64,000 bases of DNA. It comes from Wurfbainia villosa (taxonomy: Eukaryota; Streptophyta; Magnoliopsida; Zingiberales; Zingiberaceae). Numbering within the stretch: position 1 is the stretch's first letter; each line of letters begins with the position of its first letter. The stretch lies in assembly GCA_025175895.1 (NCBI GenBank), contig CM046003.1:26557245-26621244 (forward strand), written 5' to 3'. Shown here one piece after another: positions 34,561 through 45,172 of this stretch. Made by a program: the position numbers and the translations under genes. The notes beneath the pieces were generated by a model, which ran no database searches, had not been told where the DNA came from, and was given only the letters and a program-made list of their open reading frames with translations.

Positions 34561-34835
34561 GCATCAGATGACTTTTTCTGCTTCAGTGACTCCATATACT
34601 CTTGCAGTTTCTCTTCTAATGTCCATCCTTGCCACAATGATGGCAGGTGCCCTTGGGAGTTATTTCTTCCATCTTTGCCTTCTTCTTCCCTTTAACTTTT
34701 GTTTTTTTTTTTGACTTCCTCTTAGAACCTTTCTTTGAGGAGTCAACCAACATCACCACCTTCTGTTCCTTCTCAATAGATAACTCCACTGTTTTGAGCA
34801 TATTGATCAATTCAGGAATCGTGGACTCAATCTTA
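34561..34835 (-). pseudogene. Gag C-terminal part with zinc knuckle of element B
   Basis: Minus frame 34810-34616: a Lys-rich segment (SSKKGSKRKSKKKTKVKG), then CHHCGKDGH, the first three ligands of a CCHC knuckle. A stop (TTG to TAG) follows immediately, before the last Cys. The upstream part is cut at TCTTA by element F and resumes at 44117. Confidence 0.85.
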
Positions 34836-37044
34836 TGTTAGTAATATATGAGAGATGTCCTAAGGCAATCGCCTTATGAATGAACCATTTATATGATAAA
34901 TGAAGATTCACTATTTGAGTATACATGTTTTATGTATTTGATTGGATCTTAAACTCATTTACTGAATGCCCACGATACGATTCACAGCATGAGAGAATTT
35001 GTGATTGGATCACAACTAGTGAATATCTCTACATGTGTAATTGTGATGTATCGAAATTATCCCTAGTCGATGAATTGATGGATTTGGACACCATCAACTC
35101 TGTCGAGACTAGCACGAGGTATACTCCTTGGTGTATCCAAGCAGCTGATTCTCACTGGCTGGAGACATTGTGATGTCCGGAGTTAATCATGGATGCTAGT
35201 TATGGTAACTAGTTCATTGGAGTGACCAGCCGTAAGACTTCATATGGTTCTCTGCATATATAGATATGTCAATGAAGTTCTTACTGTGGCTTAAGTGCGA
35301 TGTTCCTTTGACTTGCGGTATTCAAGTCATCTTGATCATGGAGACTTATGCTTTGACATCTTAAGCAAACATCTCTAAGGAGATGTAGACCCGGGATGAT
35401 TGGGTATAAGTCGAAGTGATCGAAGGTGTTTGAATAGCCTATAAAGGATTCACCACTCCTTGCGAGGAGATGTATACCCATGGCCTCTCGTCGGATTGTT
35501 ACTAAAGTCTTTGGCCAAAGCATTACATGTTTAGAGTAAGGTACTCTTCGATACATGTGGAGTAACTAGAATCCGTAGGACGAGGAAATGATACTTGGGC
35601 TAGGTGTGACGTAGTCAGCCTAGTGGGGACTGACACAATAGACCATGTCCTGAACCAAGTGGGTATAAGATGAGTGAAGGGAATGGGGCACGATCCATTC
35701 GAGCTACTGAAGGGTTTCAGAAACAGTTCTGGATCAACCATTGATCTTTTCGGTTAATTGGGGATCATGATGTACTACTAGGTGCAACTCATGATCATTC
35801 TATAATTAATGGTTAATTATAGACGACCAACATAAACCGAGAACCTATTTGGTCACACGCACAACGAGCGTAATCCAAAGGATTTAAAACGAGCTTGAGA
35901 ATGGGATTCTCAGACCGAGAGAAACTAGGTTTGGTTGGACCAAACATAAAGCGAGCATGAAATCGTTTCAGTCGCAATGGAAGCGTGGATGGGTCGTGTC
36001 TTATGAAGACATAATGGATGAACCAAAATGGTTTGGTTCTAATCCAATGGAGGAGAATAAACCAAAGGGTTTGGTTTATTTTAAACGAATGAACCAAAAG
36101 TTGGTTCGGTTCATTTTAACTTAAAATAAACCATCTTGGTTTGGTTTATTTTAACTTATCTTAATGGAGCGGGTTAACGGGCCTAATGGTTATGATCCAA
36201 TAACCATTAAGAGAATTAGTTCTCTATAAAAGAGGGCATTAGGGTTTGTTAAGCCCTAATCAAGAGGCAAACCTAGTTTGGCCGCCCACCCTCCTCTTGT
36301 TGGCGCCAACTCTATTGCCGCCAACCATCTCTTCCAACCGGCGACCAGCTGCTGCCATTTCCTCCTCTTGCCGGCGACGAGCTGCTGCCGGAGGAGCTCC
36401 GGTGATCTTCCTTGGCTCCGGCGACAAGGTGAGCAAGTCTCTTTCCTTATTTGGCCGGCGCAAGGTCTCCACCAAAGCTGTCCAGTTTTCTGGACAGCTT
36501 ATTCTCCTCTCATCGGAGTGTCGTTTGGACGACGGTTAGAGCTCCGACAGCGGCTAACTTACCGGGGATTCGATCTCCGGTAATCCTCTGAGGTGGAGGA
36601 CGAAGGATTCGTCAATTGGTTGACGAATACCTCTCCGGAGAAGCGAGTTTTGAGGACTCGTATTAGGATCTGAATTTGGATTCGGATCGTGATCATCTCT
36701 CGATCACGTCGTCTTCGACAAGAGGCTAGTAACCCGTACGAGGACGAAGCTCGTGGCTTAGCGAAGTCATCCCGAGGAACTTGGCGTGGATACGGATAGA
36801 GACGATTCTATCAATGATCGTTCCGGTTGATGCCGTTCCTGCTACACGTCATACGAAAGGTATAACGTAGATAAATTTCCTTTTATTGCAAATTTAAATT
36901 TATGGTTATGTCTACACTTGTTGTAATATGCATGCGTGTGTTGTGTGTGTTGTAATAAATATAGATTTATTATTTTTATTGTTTCCGTTGTGTTCATGTT
37001 TACGAAACGTGATCGAACACACACACACGGTCTAAAATCCAACA
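34836..37044 (+). repeat. 5' LTR of element F
   Basis: 2209 bp from TGTTAGTAATATATG to ATCCAACA. TATA box TATAAAAG at 36225-36232, telo-box-like TAGGGTTT at 36240, then a GC-rich leader with CCGGCGA-CAGCTGCTGCC repeats. The frames at 36246-36583 are in this leader and are not proteins I recognise. Confidence 0.9.
36225..36247 (+). promoter_or_regulatory. TATA box and telo-box-like motif of F
   Basis: TATAAAAG at 36225-36232 followed at 36240-36247 by TAGGGTTT. The same pair is at 43311-43333 in the 3' LTR. Confidence 0.55.
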
Positions 37045-37045
37045 A

Positions 37046-37057
37046 GGGTATCGAGCC
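37046..37057 (+). other. Decayed primer binding site of element F
   Basis: GGGTATCGAGCC, a mutated form of TGGTATCAGAGC with one base lost. Priming by tRNA-Met would be weakened. Confidence 0.6.
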
Positions 37058-38322
37058 CAGTGTTGTGTTTCGACATAATTGTAAAATGGTTTTGCGATAG
37101 TCATAATGTATTTCTGGAAATTTTCTAATTTTGGAAATTTAGAAGTATTTATGGAAATTTTTCAATTTTGGAAAGTCTAGAAGTATTTATGGAAATCTTC
37201 CACTTTTGGAAAGTTGGAAGTATTTATGGAAATTGATATTTTCCATAAATAAAATATTTGATTAGATTCTAGAAATTTGTTTCTTAATTTAATCATGATT
37301 TGATTTGGGAAATCAAATCTTAAAATATTTTATTTCCATAAGTAGTTTTAATGATTTAGGAAATTAGTTTCCTAAATAGATTTTCCTTAATCAAATAATT
37401 CCATGAATAAAATATGTGATTAGATTTGGAAATTTGTTTCCTAATTTAATTATGATTTGATTTGGAGAATCAAATCTTAAACATATTTTATTTCCATAAA
37501 TAGTTATGACATATAAGGAAATTATACACATGACATAATTGTATGCCATGTAATTGCATTAGATGCATAACATTATGCCATGCATGTCGTGACATGTAGA
37601 TGTATGCCATGTATGCCATGCCATGTAGATAATAGTTATTTGCATGCAAAGAGGATGAGACATAAAAACCCTTAAACAATATTAAAGCCTACACCTTTCA
37701 TTAATATGGTTAGAACCAGAGTTCCGTTTCTTGTTTGGGTTGTTGGACTCTCTCCAAGCCCGGCTCGAACCCGAATATGTTCAAACCATGGAATAGTTTA
37801 ATACTAATATGGTAAGAGTCAGAGGTCAATCGTTAGCTTTGGTTGTTGGACTCTCTCCAAGCTGGGCTAATTGGTTGAATGCGCTCTAACCATATTAAAA
37901 CTATTTTCCGATTAATGGGTTGGCTTTAACCTGGAGCATCGGCTTGTTGGACTCTCTCCAAGGTCGATGTAAAGGGAGGTGAAGTTGGGTGCTATGCATA
38001 TGATGCATACTTGTTAATGTGTTAACAACCCGATGTTTGTGTGAACATTCAATTAGTTGATAGCACATTGTGATAGTTGCATATATGTGATATGCAATCG
38101 GTATAGTTGATACCTACCGTCGTAGCTATGAATGACTTGTTGGACTCTCTCCAAGGTTGTTCATATCTATGATGGATATCAGCCCATTCGGAGATGGACC
38201 TACGATCTCCCGAAGTGATTTTGGGTTTTTTGAAATTCGAAAAATGAATGGGATTTATAAATGTATATTGATGCATTTTTAAAAATCATTTTCTCATATA
38301 TGCTCGTTTTGTATTTCTAAGA
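37058..38322 (+). other. 5' leader of element F with repeats and stem-loops
   Basis: About 1.27 kb. 37100-37240 has three to four units of about 40 bp (TATTTATGGAAAT..TTTTGGAAAG). 37228-37500 has two copies of a roughly 130 bp A/T-rich unit containing AAATCAAATCTTAAA. 37540-37630 is rich in ATGCCATG. From 37743 four stem-loops follow (separate entry). No coding frame. Homologous leaders are in G and B. Confidence 0.7.
37743..38155 (+). repeat. Four dispersed stem-loop repeats in the F leader
   Basis: TTGGACTCTCTCCAAG at 37743-37758, 37846-37861, 37947-37962 and 38140-38155. Each can fold as TTGGA / TCCAA around a CTCTC loop. Surrounding sequence is not repeated. Confidence 0.75.
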
Positions 38323-39438
38323 TTGATCATGATGTCTTTAAATTTGCGTTCCATTTTGGATTCGAATAAATTGACTGGGCCGAGCTTCATGGACTGGCTT
38401 AGAAGCTTGAGAATTGTTCTCAAGGTTGAAAAGCTTGCAAATGTCCTCGAAGCGCCTCTTCCCACCCGTCCTAGTGACGATGCAACTCTGAACCAATTGT
38501 TGGCCTATCAGAAACATGTGAGTGATTCTGAACAAATGAGTTGCATCATGCTAGCTTTGATGGAACCCAAGCTACGAAAGCAGCATGAGCATATGGATGC
38601 TCATATCATAGTCCTTCATCTTTGTGAGTTGGTTGATGAGCAAGTGAGATTCGAAAGGTTCGAAGTCTCAAAGCTCCTCTTCACCTCTGAGATGCTAGAA
38701 GGTTCATCTATGGTACTGCTCAATATGCTGAAGACTGTGGAGTCTTCTGAGAAGCATGAGCAGGGGACGGTGCTATTAGTTGATTCCTCGAAGAAAGGTT
38801 CTAAGAGGAAGTCAAATGAACAGCAGAAGGAAAAGAAGAGAAAGGCTAAGAAGGTAGAACTATCACAAAAGGAAACTTGCCATCATTATGGCAAGGAGAG
38901 CCATTTGCGAAGAAAGTGCAAGATTTATCTTGAGTCCGTGAAGAAGAACAAGGCATCGGATGCCCCATCTTCTTCAGATATCTTCGTTATTGATTGTCAT
39001 TCTATTTCCTCAAACACTTGGGTATTGGATACTGGGTGTGGCTCACATATATGTAATGACATACATGGGCTAAGGAATAGAAGAAGACTCGTCAAGGGAG
39101 AGTCAAATTTGCGTGTTGGGAATGGAGCAAAGGTTGCTGCAGTCGCCATTGGAACACATTTGTTGAAACTCCCTACAGGACTTGTCTTAGAACTGGACAA
39201 TTGCTTTTATGTTCCTTCGTTGATAAAGAACATCATTTCTATTTCTTGTTTAAATAGAAATGGGTACCATTTGACTTTTAGTAACAATTGTTGTTACATA
39301 ACTTTGAATGGAGTTCTTTATGGGACTGAAACTTTAAGCAATGGTGTTTATACGTTGGACGTATCCAGTGACATCTTCAATATCAAAGCGAGCAACACAC
39401 GTGCTCAAAAGGATAATCAAATAGACTCCTATATGTGA
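38323..39438 (+). CDS. gag: Gag-protease of element F (shortened)
   Basis: A 371-residue frame; the start is ATG 38323 or the ATG at 38329, MMSLNLRSILDSNKLTGPSF. The Gag N-terminal domain is followed by GSSMVLLNMLKTVE. In B the same place has about 60 more residues (FALKMNSYIERLG..DLILHNF..), so F has an in-frame gag deletion. The knuckle reads CHHYGKESHLRRKC; the second Cys is Tyr, so zinc binding is impaired. The protease site is DTGCGSHICND, complete. GAG-pre starts, then TGA replaces Trp of WH.RLGH. The real protein went on into integrase. Confidence 0.8.
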   Translation: MIMMSLNLRSILDSNKLTGPSFMDWLRSLRIVLKVEKLANVLEAPLPTRPSDDATLNQLLAYQKHVSDSEQMSCIMLALMEPKLRKQHEHMDAHIIVLHLCELVDEQVRFERFEVSKLLFTSEMLEGSSMVLLNMLKTVESSEKHEQGTVLLVDSSKKGSKRKSNEQQKEKKRKAKKVELSQKETCHHYGKESHLRRKCKIYLESVKKNKASDAPSSSDIFVIDCHSISSNTWVLDTGCGSHICNDIHGLRNRRRLVKGESNLRVGNGAKVAAVAIGTHLLKLPTGLVLELDNCFYVPSLIKNIISISCLNRNGYHLTFSNNCCYITLNGVLYGTETLSNGVYTLDVSSDIFNIKASNTRAQKDNQIDSYM

Positions 39439-40758
39439 CATTGTCGTCTTGGCCATGTAAGCAAGAACCGCATGTCCGAATTACACAAATGTGGAATTCT
39501 GGAATCGTTTGAATTGGATTCATACGATACATGCGAATCATGCTTAAAAGGCAAGATGACTAAGTTACCTTTTACTGGAAAAGGTGAACGAGTGGGAGAG
39601 TTACTAGGTCTAATACATACTGATGTATGTGGACCTATGTCAACTCAAGCTTTAGGAGGCTATAGCTACTTCATTACCTTCACCGATGATCACTCACGGT
39701 TTGGGTATGTGTTCTTGATGAAACACAAGTCTGAAGCCTTTGAAAGGTTCAAAGAATTCAGAAATGAAGTAGAGAAACAACATGACAAGAGTATTAAAAT
39801 ACTTCGATCGGATCGAGGTGGTGAATACTTGAGTTAGGAGTTTCTTGATTACCTAAGAGACAATGGCATATTGTCTCAATGGACTCCGCCCTATACACCA
39901 CAGCATAATGGTGTATCTGAGAGGCGTAACCGGACCTTGTTGGACATGGTCAGGTCAATGATGAATCATGCGACTCTTCCCAAGTCCTTTTGGGGTTATG
40001 CACTTCAGACAACTGTTTACTTGTTAAACAGAATGCCTACCAAGGTAGTCTCAACTACTCCATATGAGATATGGAATAGTAAGAAACCTCATGTATCTTA
40101 CTTGAAGATATGGGGTTGTCCTGCTTATGTGAAGCGGACTGTATCAGACAAATTGGATGTTAAGTCTGATAAATGTCTATTTATTGGATACCCTAAGGAA
40201 ACAAGGGGTTACCAATTCTATCATCCTGTGGAACAAAAGGTGTTTGTTTCAAGGCATGCTGTGTTTCTAGAGAAAGAGTTTCTCTTGCAAGAAAACAGTG
40301 GGAGTGTCGTCGAGCTTGAGGAGGCTCGAGAGACTCAAATAGACATTGATGAGATACCTGGTGAAGCACAACAACCGACAACTCATAGTGATGAGCAATC
40401 GGCTGGATCTATTGTAACACCACATCTTCGTAGATCTGGCAGAACACGCAATATTCCTGAGAGATATGGATTTCTCGTAAGTGAATCGAACGACGTGTTA
40501 CTCATTGATGATGAGGAGCCTACCAGTTATGAAGAAGTGCTGACAAGTTCAGAAAGGGATAAGTGGCTTGGTGCCATAAAGTCGGAAATGGATTCCATGT
40601 ATGAAAACCAAGTTTGGAACTTGGTTGACCCACCTGAAGGGATAAAGCCTATAGGGTGCAAGTGGGTTTTCAAGAAGAAAACCGACATGGATGGTAATGT
40701 GATTACCTATAAGGCTAGATTGGTGGCGAAAGGATATCGTCAAAAAGCAAGGTGTTGA
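39439..40758 (+). pseudogene. Integrase and RT start of element F
   Basis: Same frame as gag, with a TAG at 39835. 39472-39837: CESCLKGKMTKLPF, IHTDVCGPMSTQALGG, FTDDHSRFGYV. 39871-40758: TPQHNGVSERRNRTLLDMV with the catalytic Glu, then SFWGYALQTTVYLLNRMPTK, IWGCPAYVKRTVSDKLD, the linker, and RT start VWNLVDPPEGIKPIGCKWVF up to KGYRQK. All three DDE residues are present. One extra A near 40745 then shifts the frame. Confidence 0.85.
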
Positions 40759-41883
40759 TTATGACGAAACCTATTCGCCTGTAGCTATGCTTAAATCCAT
40801 TCGGATGCTCCTGGCCATAGCGGCTAATTATGATTATGAGATATGGCAGATGGATGTGAAAACAGTTTTCCTTAATGGAAACCTGCTCGAGGACGTGTAT
40901 ATGATACAGCCTGAGGGTTTCACATCGGTTGATAAAACCAAGGTATGCAAATTGCGACGGTCGATTTATGGATTGAAGCAAGCATCCAGGAGCTGGAATA
41001 TCCGTTTTGATGAGACGATCAAAAGTTTGATTTCTCACAAAATCCAGACAAACCTTGTGTGTACAAGAAGGTTAGTGGGAGTGCAGTCGTGTTCCTAGTA
41101 TTGTATGTCGATGACATACTACTTATAGGAAACGATGTTTCAATCTTACAGTCAGTTAAGGTTTGGTTATCCAAGACATTCTCCATGAAAGACCTGGGAG
41201 AAGCAACCTACATCCTCGGGATTAAGATCTATAGAGATAGATCGAAACGGTTGCTTGGTCTTTCGCAGTCTACATATATAGACCGAGTGCTAAAGAGGTT
41301 TAGCATGTCGGAATCCAAGAAAGGTTTCTTACCCATCAGGCATGGGGTACACCTTTCGAAGTCTATGTGTCCACGCACAGAAGACGAGAGGATTTGCATG
41401 AGTAAGATTCCCTATGCATCCGCAATAGGATCTATCATGTATGCTATGTTATGTACAAGGCCCGATGTATCATACGCTCTGAGTGTCACGAGCAGATACC
41501 AGTCCGATCCAGGAATGGATCATTGGGCGGCTGTTAAGACGATCCTTAAGTACTTGAGAAGAACTAAGGATGTGTTCCTAATATATGGAGAAGGGGACAT
41601 GGTGATACGCGGGTATACGGATGCCAGCTTCCAGACAGACAAGGATGATTCCAGGTCTCAGTCTGGATACGTGTTCACCTTGAATGGGGGCACAATAAGT
41701 TGGAAAGGTTTCAAGCTTGACACTATAGCGGATTCTGCCACTAAGGCAGAATACGTTGCAGCTTTGGAAGCAGCAAAGGAAGCGGTTTGGATCAAGAAGT
41801 TCATCTATGAACTTGATGTGGTCTCATCAATGATCCAAACATGTGCTTCGCCGCTATCATCTTATCAGAGAGATCATCAGTAG
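40759..41883 (+). pseudogene. Reverse transcriptase and RNase H of element F
   Basis: 40787-41098 (second frame): AMLKSIRMLL, WQMDVKTVFLNGNL, LRRSIYGLKQASRSWNI. A lost base near 41030 returns the original frame. 41059-41883 then runs open for 274 residues: FLVLYVDDILLIGND with both catalytic Asp, TRPDVSYALSVTSRYQ, GYTDASFQTDKDD (RNase H Asp) and KAEYVAALEAAKE (RNase H Glu). After VVSSMI about 90 bp are missing, deleting the YCDN motif with the next catalytic Asp, and the frame ends. Confidence 0.85.
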
Positions 41884-42016
41884 GAACGAAATACAAATCG
41901 AGAAAATTCCCACTGAAAGGAACTTAGCGGATACTTTGACTAAAGCATTACCTCAAAGTAAGTTTGAGGGTCATGTTAGTGCTTATGGTATTGGATACCG
42001 TAGCGATTGGCATTAG
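41884..42016 (+). pseudogene. RNase H tail of element F
   Basis: In another frame the polyprotein end continues: IEKIPTERNLADTLTKALPQ, KFEGHVSAYGIGYRSDWH and stop at 42016, as in A (LANPLTKPLPQEKF). Confidence 0.75.
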
Positions 42017-42030
42017 GCAAAGTGGGAGTC
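42017..42030 (+). other. Polypurine tract of element F
   Basis: GCAAAGTGGGAGTC just before the 3' LTR. Confidence 0.75.
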
Positions 42031-44116
42031 TATTAGTAATATATGAGAGATGTCCTAAGGCAATCGCCTTATGAATGAACCATTTATATGATAAATGAAG
42101 ATTCACTATTTGAGTATACATGTTTTATGTATTTGATTGGATCTTAAACTCATTTACTGAATGTCCACGATACGATTCACAGCATGAGAGAATTTGTGAT
42201 TGGATCACAACTAGTGAGTATCTCTACATGTGTAATTGTGATGTATCGAAATTATCCCTAGTCGATGAATTGATGGATTTGGACACCATCAATTCTGTCG
42301 AGACTAGCATGAGGTATACTCCTTGGTGTATCCAAGCAGCTGATTCTCACTGGCTGGAGACATTGTGATGTCCGGAGTTAATCGTGGATGCTAGTTATGG
42401 TAACTAGTTCATTGGAGTGACAAGCCGTAAGACTTCATATGGTTCTCTGCATATATAGATATGTCAATGAAGTTCTTACTGTGACTTAAGTGCGATGTTC
42501 CTTTGACTTGCGGTATTCAAGTCATCTTGATCATGGAGACTTATGCTTTGACATCTTAAGCAAACATCTCTAAGGAGATGTGGACCCGGGATGATTGGGT
42601 ATAAGTCGAAGTGATCGAAGGTGTTTGAATAGCCTATAAAGATGTGGAGTAACTAGAATCCGTAGGACGAGGAAATGATACTTGGGCTAGGTGTGACGTA
42701 GTCAGCCTAGTGGGGACTGACACAATAGACCATGTCCTGAACCAAGTGGGTATAAGATGAGTGAAGGGAATGGGGCACGATTCATTCGAGCATCAAGGGT
42801 TTGAAACAGCGATCACGGATCAACCGTTGATCTTTTCGGTTAATTGGGGATCATGATGTACTACTAGGTGCCACTCATGATCGTTCTATAATTAATGGTT
42901 AATTATAGACGGCCAACATAAACCGAGAACCTATTTGGTCACACGCACAACGAGCGTAATCCAAAGGATTTAAAACGAGCTTGAGAATGGGATTCTCAGA
43001 CCGAGAGAAACTAGGTTTGGTTGGACCAAACATAAAGCGAGCATGAAATCGTTTCAGTCGCAATGGAAGCGTGGATGGGTCGTGTCTTATGAAGACATAA
43101 TGGATGAACCAAAATGGTTTGGTTCTAATCCAATGGAGGAGAATAAACCAAAGGGTTTGGTTTATTTTAAACGAATGAACCAAAAGTTGGTTCGGTTCAT
43201 TTTAACTTAAAATAAACCATCTTGGTTTGGTTTATTTTAACTTATCTTAATGGAGCGGGTTAACGGGCCTAATGGTTATGATCCAATAACCATTAAGAGA
43301 ATTAGTTCTCTATAAAAGAGGGCATTAGGGTTTGTTAAGCCCTAATCAAGAGGCAAACTCCTCTTGTTGGCGCCAACTCTATTGCCGCCAACCATCTCTT
43401 CCAACCGGCGACCAGCTGCTGCCGTTTCCTCCTCTTGCCGGCGACGAGCTGCTGCCGGAGGAGCTCCGGTGATCTTCCTTGGCTCCGGCGACAAGGTGAG
43501 CAAGTCTCTTTCCTTATTTGGCCGGCGCAAGGTCTCCACCAAAGCTGTCCAGTTTTCTGGACAGCTTGTTCTCCTCTCGTCGGAGCGTCGTTTGGACGAC
43601 GGTTAGAGCTCTGACAGCGGCTAACTTACCGGGGATTCGATCTCCGGTAATCCTCTGAGGTGGAGGATGAAGGATTCGTCAATTGGTTGACGAATACCTC
43701 TCCGGAGAAGCGAGTTTTGAGGACTCGTATTAGGATCCGAATTTGGATTCGGATCGTGATCATCTCTCGATCACGTCGTCTTCGACACGAGGCTAGTAAC
43801 CCGTACGAGGACGAAGCTCGTGGCTTAGCGAAGTCATCCCGAGGAACTCGGCGTGGATACGGATAGAGACGATTCTAGCAAGGATCGTTCCGGTTGATGC
43901 CGTTCCCGCTACACGTCATACGAAAGGTATAACGTAGATAAATTTCCTTTTATTGCAAATTTAAATTTATGGTTATGTCTACACTTGTTGTAATATGCAT
44001 GCGTGTGTTGTGTGTGTTGTAATAAATGTAGATTTATTATTTTTATTGCTTCCGCTGTGTTCATGTTTACGAAACGTGATCGAACACACACACACCGCGG
44101 TGCCGGAAACCCAACA
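42031..44116 (+). repeat. 3' LTR of element F
   Basis: 2086 bp. The first bases are TATTAG instead of TGTTAG. It lacks 108 bp present at 35447-35554 in the 5' LTR (junction at 42641). The final bases differ from the 5' LTR (CCGGAAACCCAACA against CTAAAATCCAACA); G matches the 3' LTR form. Confidence 0.9.
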
Positions 44117-44651
44117 TCTTATTCATTTGATAGTTCATCACAAATTGTGAATAGCTACTAGTAAAATTGTGAAGAATTAAGTCAATACTTAATTCATGGT
44201 CCATAAAAAACCCTAATGATCCCAATCGCTCAATATAGCTATTCATCTTTAGCGCAAACTGCACTGCAGATGAACCCTCCTGCATCTTTGAGTGAAAGAG
44301 GAGCTGGGTTACCTTGAACCTTTCAGATCGTGCCTGCTCATCGAACAACTCTCAAAGATGGAATACAATTGTATTGGCATCCATATGCTCATGTTGCTTC
44401 TGCAACTTAGGAGACATCGACGCTAGCATAATGCAGCTCGCCATCTTAGAATCAGCAACATATTTTTGGTAAGCCAACTTTTGGTCACCAGATGCATTAT
44501 CTGCAGGAGGTTGGGGAAGAGCCTCTTCAAGGACATAAGCTAGCTTTTTAGCCTTGAGAACAATTCTCAGGTTGCGAAGCTAGTCCAAGAAGTTTGACCC
44601 AGTCAATTTATTGTTGTCTAAAATCGAACGTAAATTAATGGAGGTCAACAT
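44117..44651 (-). pseudogene. Gag N-terminal part of element B
   Basis: Start ATG at 44651 (MLTSINLRSILDNNKLTG). A stop TAG follows at the conserved Trp (FLD-stop-LRNLRIVLK). The part 44348-44117 reads SERFKVTQLLFHSKMQEGSS, MNSYIERLGSLGFFMDHELS, DLILHNFTSSYSQFVMNYQMNKM, a Gag UBN2-type core. It is split from its C-terminus (34835) by element F. Confidence 0.85.
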
Positions 44652-45172
44652 GTTGTTCTAATTACTACTTAGACATACAAAAAGAGGTGTAAAAGAGAGA
44701 TGAATTAATAATAATTTAAACAATTTACATTAACAAGAAACTCCTACTATTTTATCAAATTCAATAGTCCTCACTTTGAATTCAAGAGATGGTAGGTGAT
44801 CTCTTAGTGGGTTTATATCCATTATGACTAAAAACAACCTTGGAGAGAGTCCAACAAGTCATTCATAGTCATAATGTTAGGTATCAACAATACCCATTAT
44901 ATATCAAATATATAACTATCACTTTATGCTGTCAACTAATTGAATGTTCACATATATATTAGGTTGTTAACTCATTAACATATATACATCCAATGCATAT
45001 CACCTAATTGCACCTCTGTCCACATTGACCTTGGAGGGAGTCCAACAAATCAATGCTTTCAGTTAAGGCCGACCCATTAATTGTGAGATCGAATTTAAAT
45101 GATTTGAACACATCCAATTTACAAGCCAGGCTTGGAGAGAGTCCAACAACCCAAACTTGAAATTGACCTATG
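44652..45172 (-). other. 5' leader of element B, gag-side part, with three stem-loops
   Basis: No gene. Stem-loops with CTTGGA..GAG(T)CCAA on the plus strand are at 44839-44854, 45030-45045 and 45131-45146. A fourth lies at 54749-54764 beyond element G. Confidence 0.7.

Larger units (their letters stand above)
34836..44116 (+). mobile_element. Element F: full-length Ty1/copia, plus strand
   Basis: LTRs at 34836-37044 and 42031-44116; TSD TCTTA at 34831-34835 and 44117-44121, in the gag of B. Coding order gag, protease, integrase, RT, RNase H is complete but with two stops, two frameshifts and two deletions. It belongs to the same family as G and is related to A and B. Confidence 0.9.

Noticed and set aside
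35813..36097. Conserved 94-residue minus frame in LTRs of F and G (also 42899-43183 and 46131-46415)
   Set aside because: It recurs only because the LTRs are copies. It runs against the element, has no known motif, and G's 5' LTR breaks it.
36246..36583. Frames of about 100 residues in the F LTR (also 43342-43866)
   Set aside because: LTR leader sequence with CCGGCG-type repeats; no domain, and broken in G.
37743..38155. Spaced hairpin repeats as a possible CRISPR or tRNA cluster
   Set aside because: Only four 16-bp hairpins with spacing from about 100 to 190 bp, no tRNA boxes.
42017..42120. Extra env-like ORF after pol (as in SIRE-type copia)
   Set aside because: In F, G, A and E the pol stop is followed within about 20 bp by the polypurine tract and LTR, so there is no room for it.
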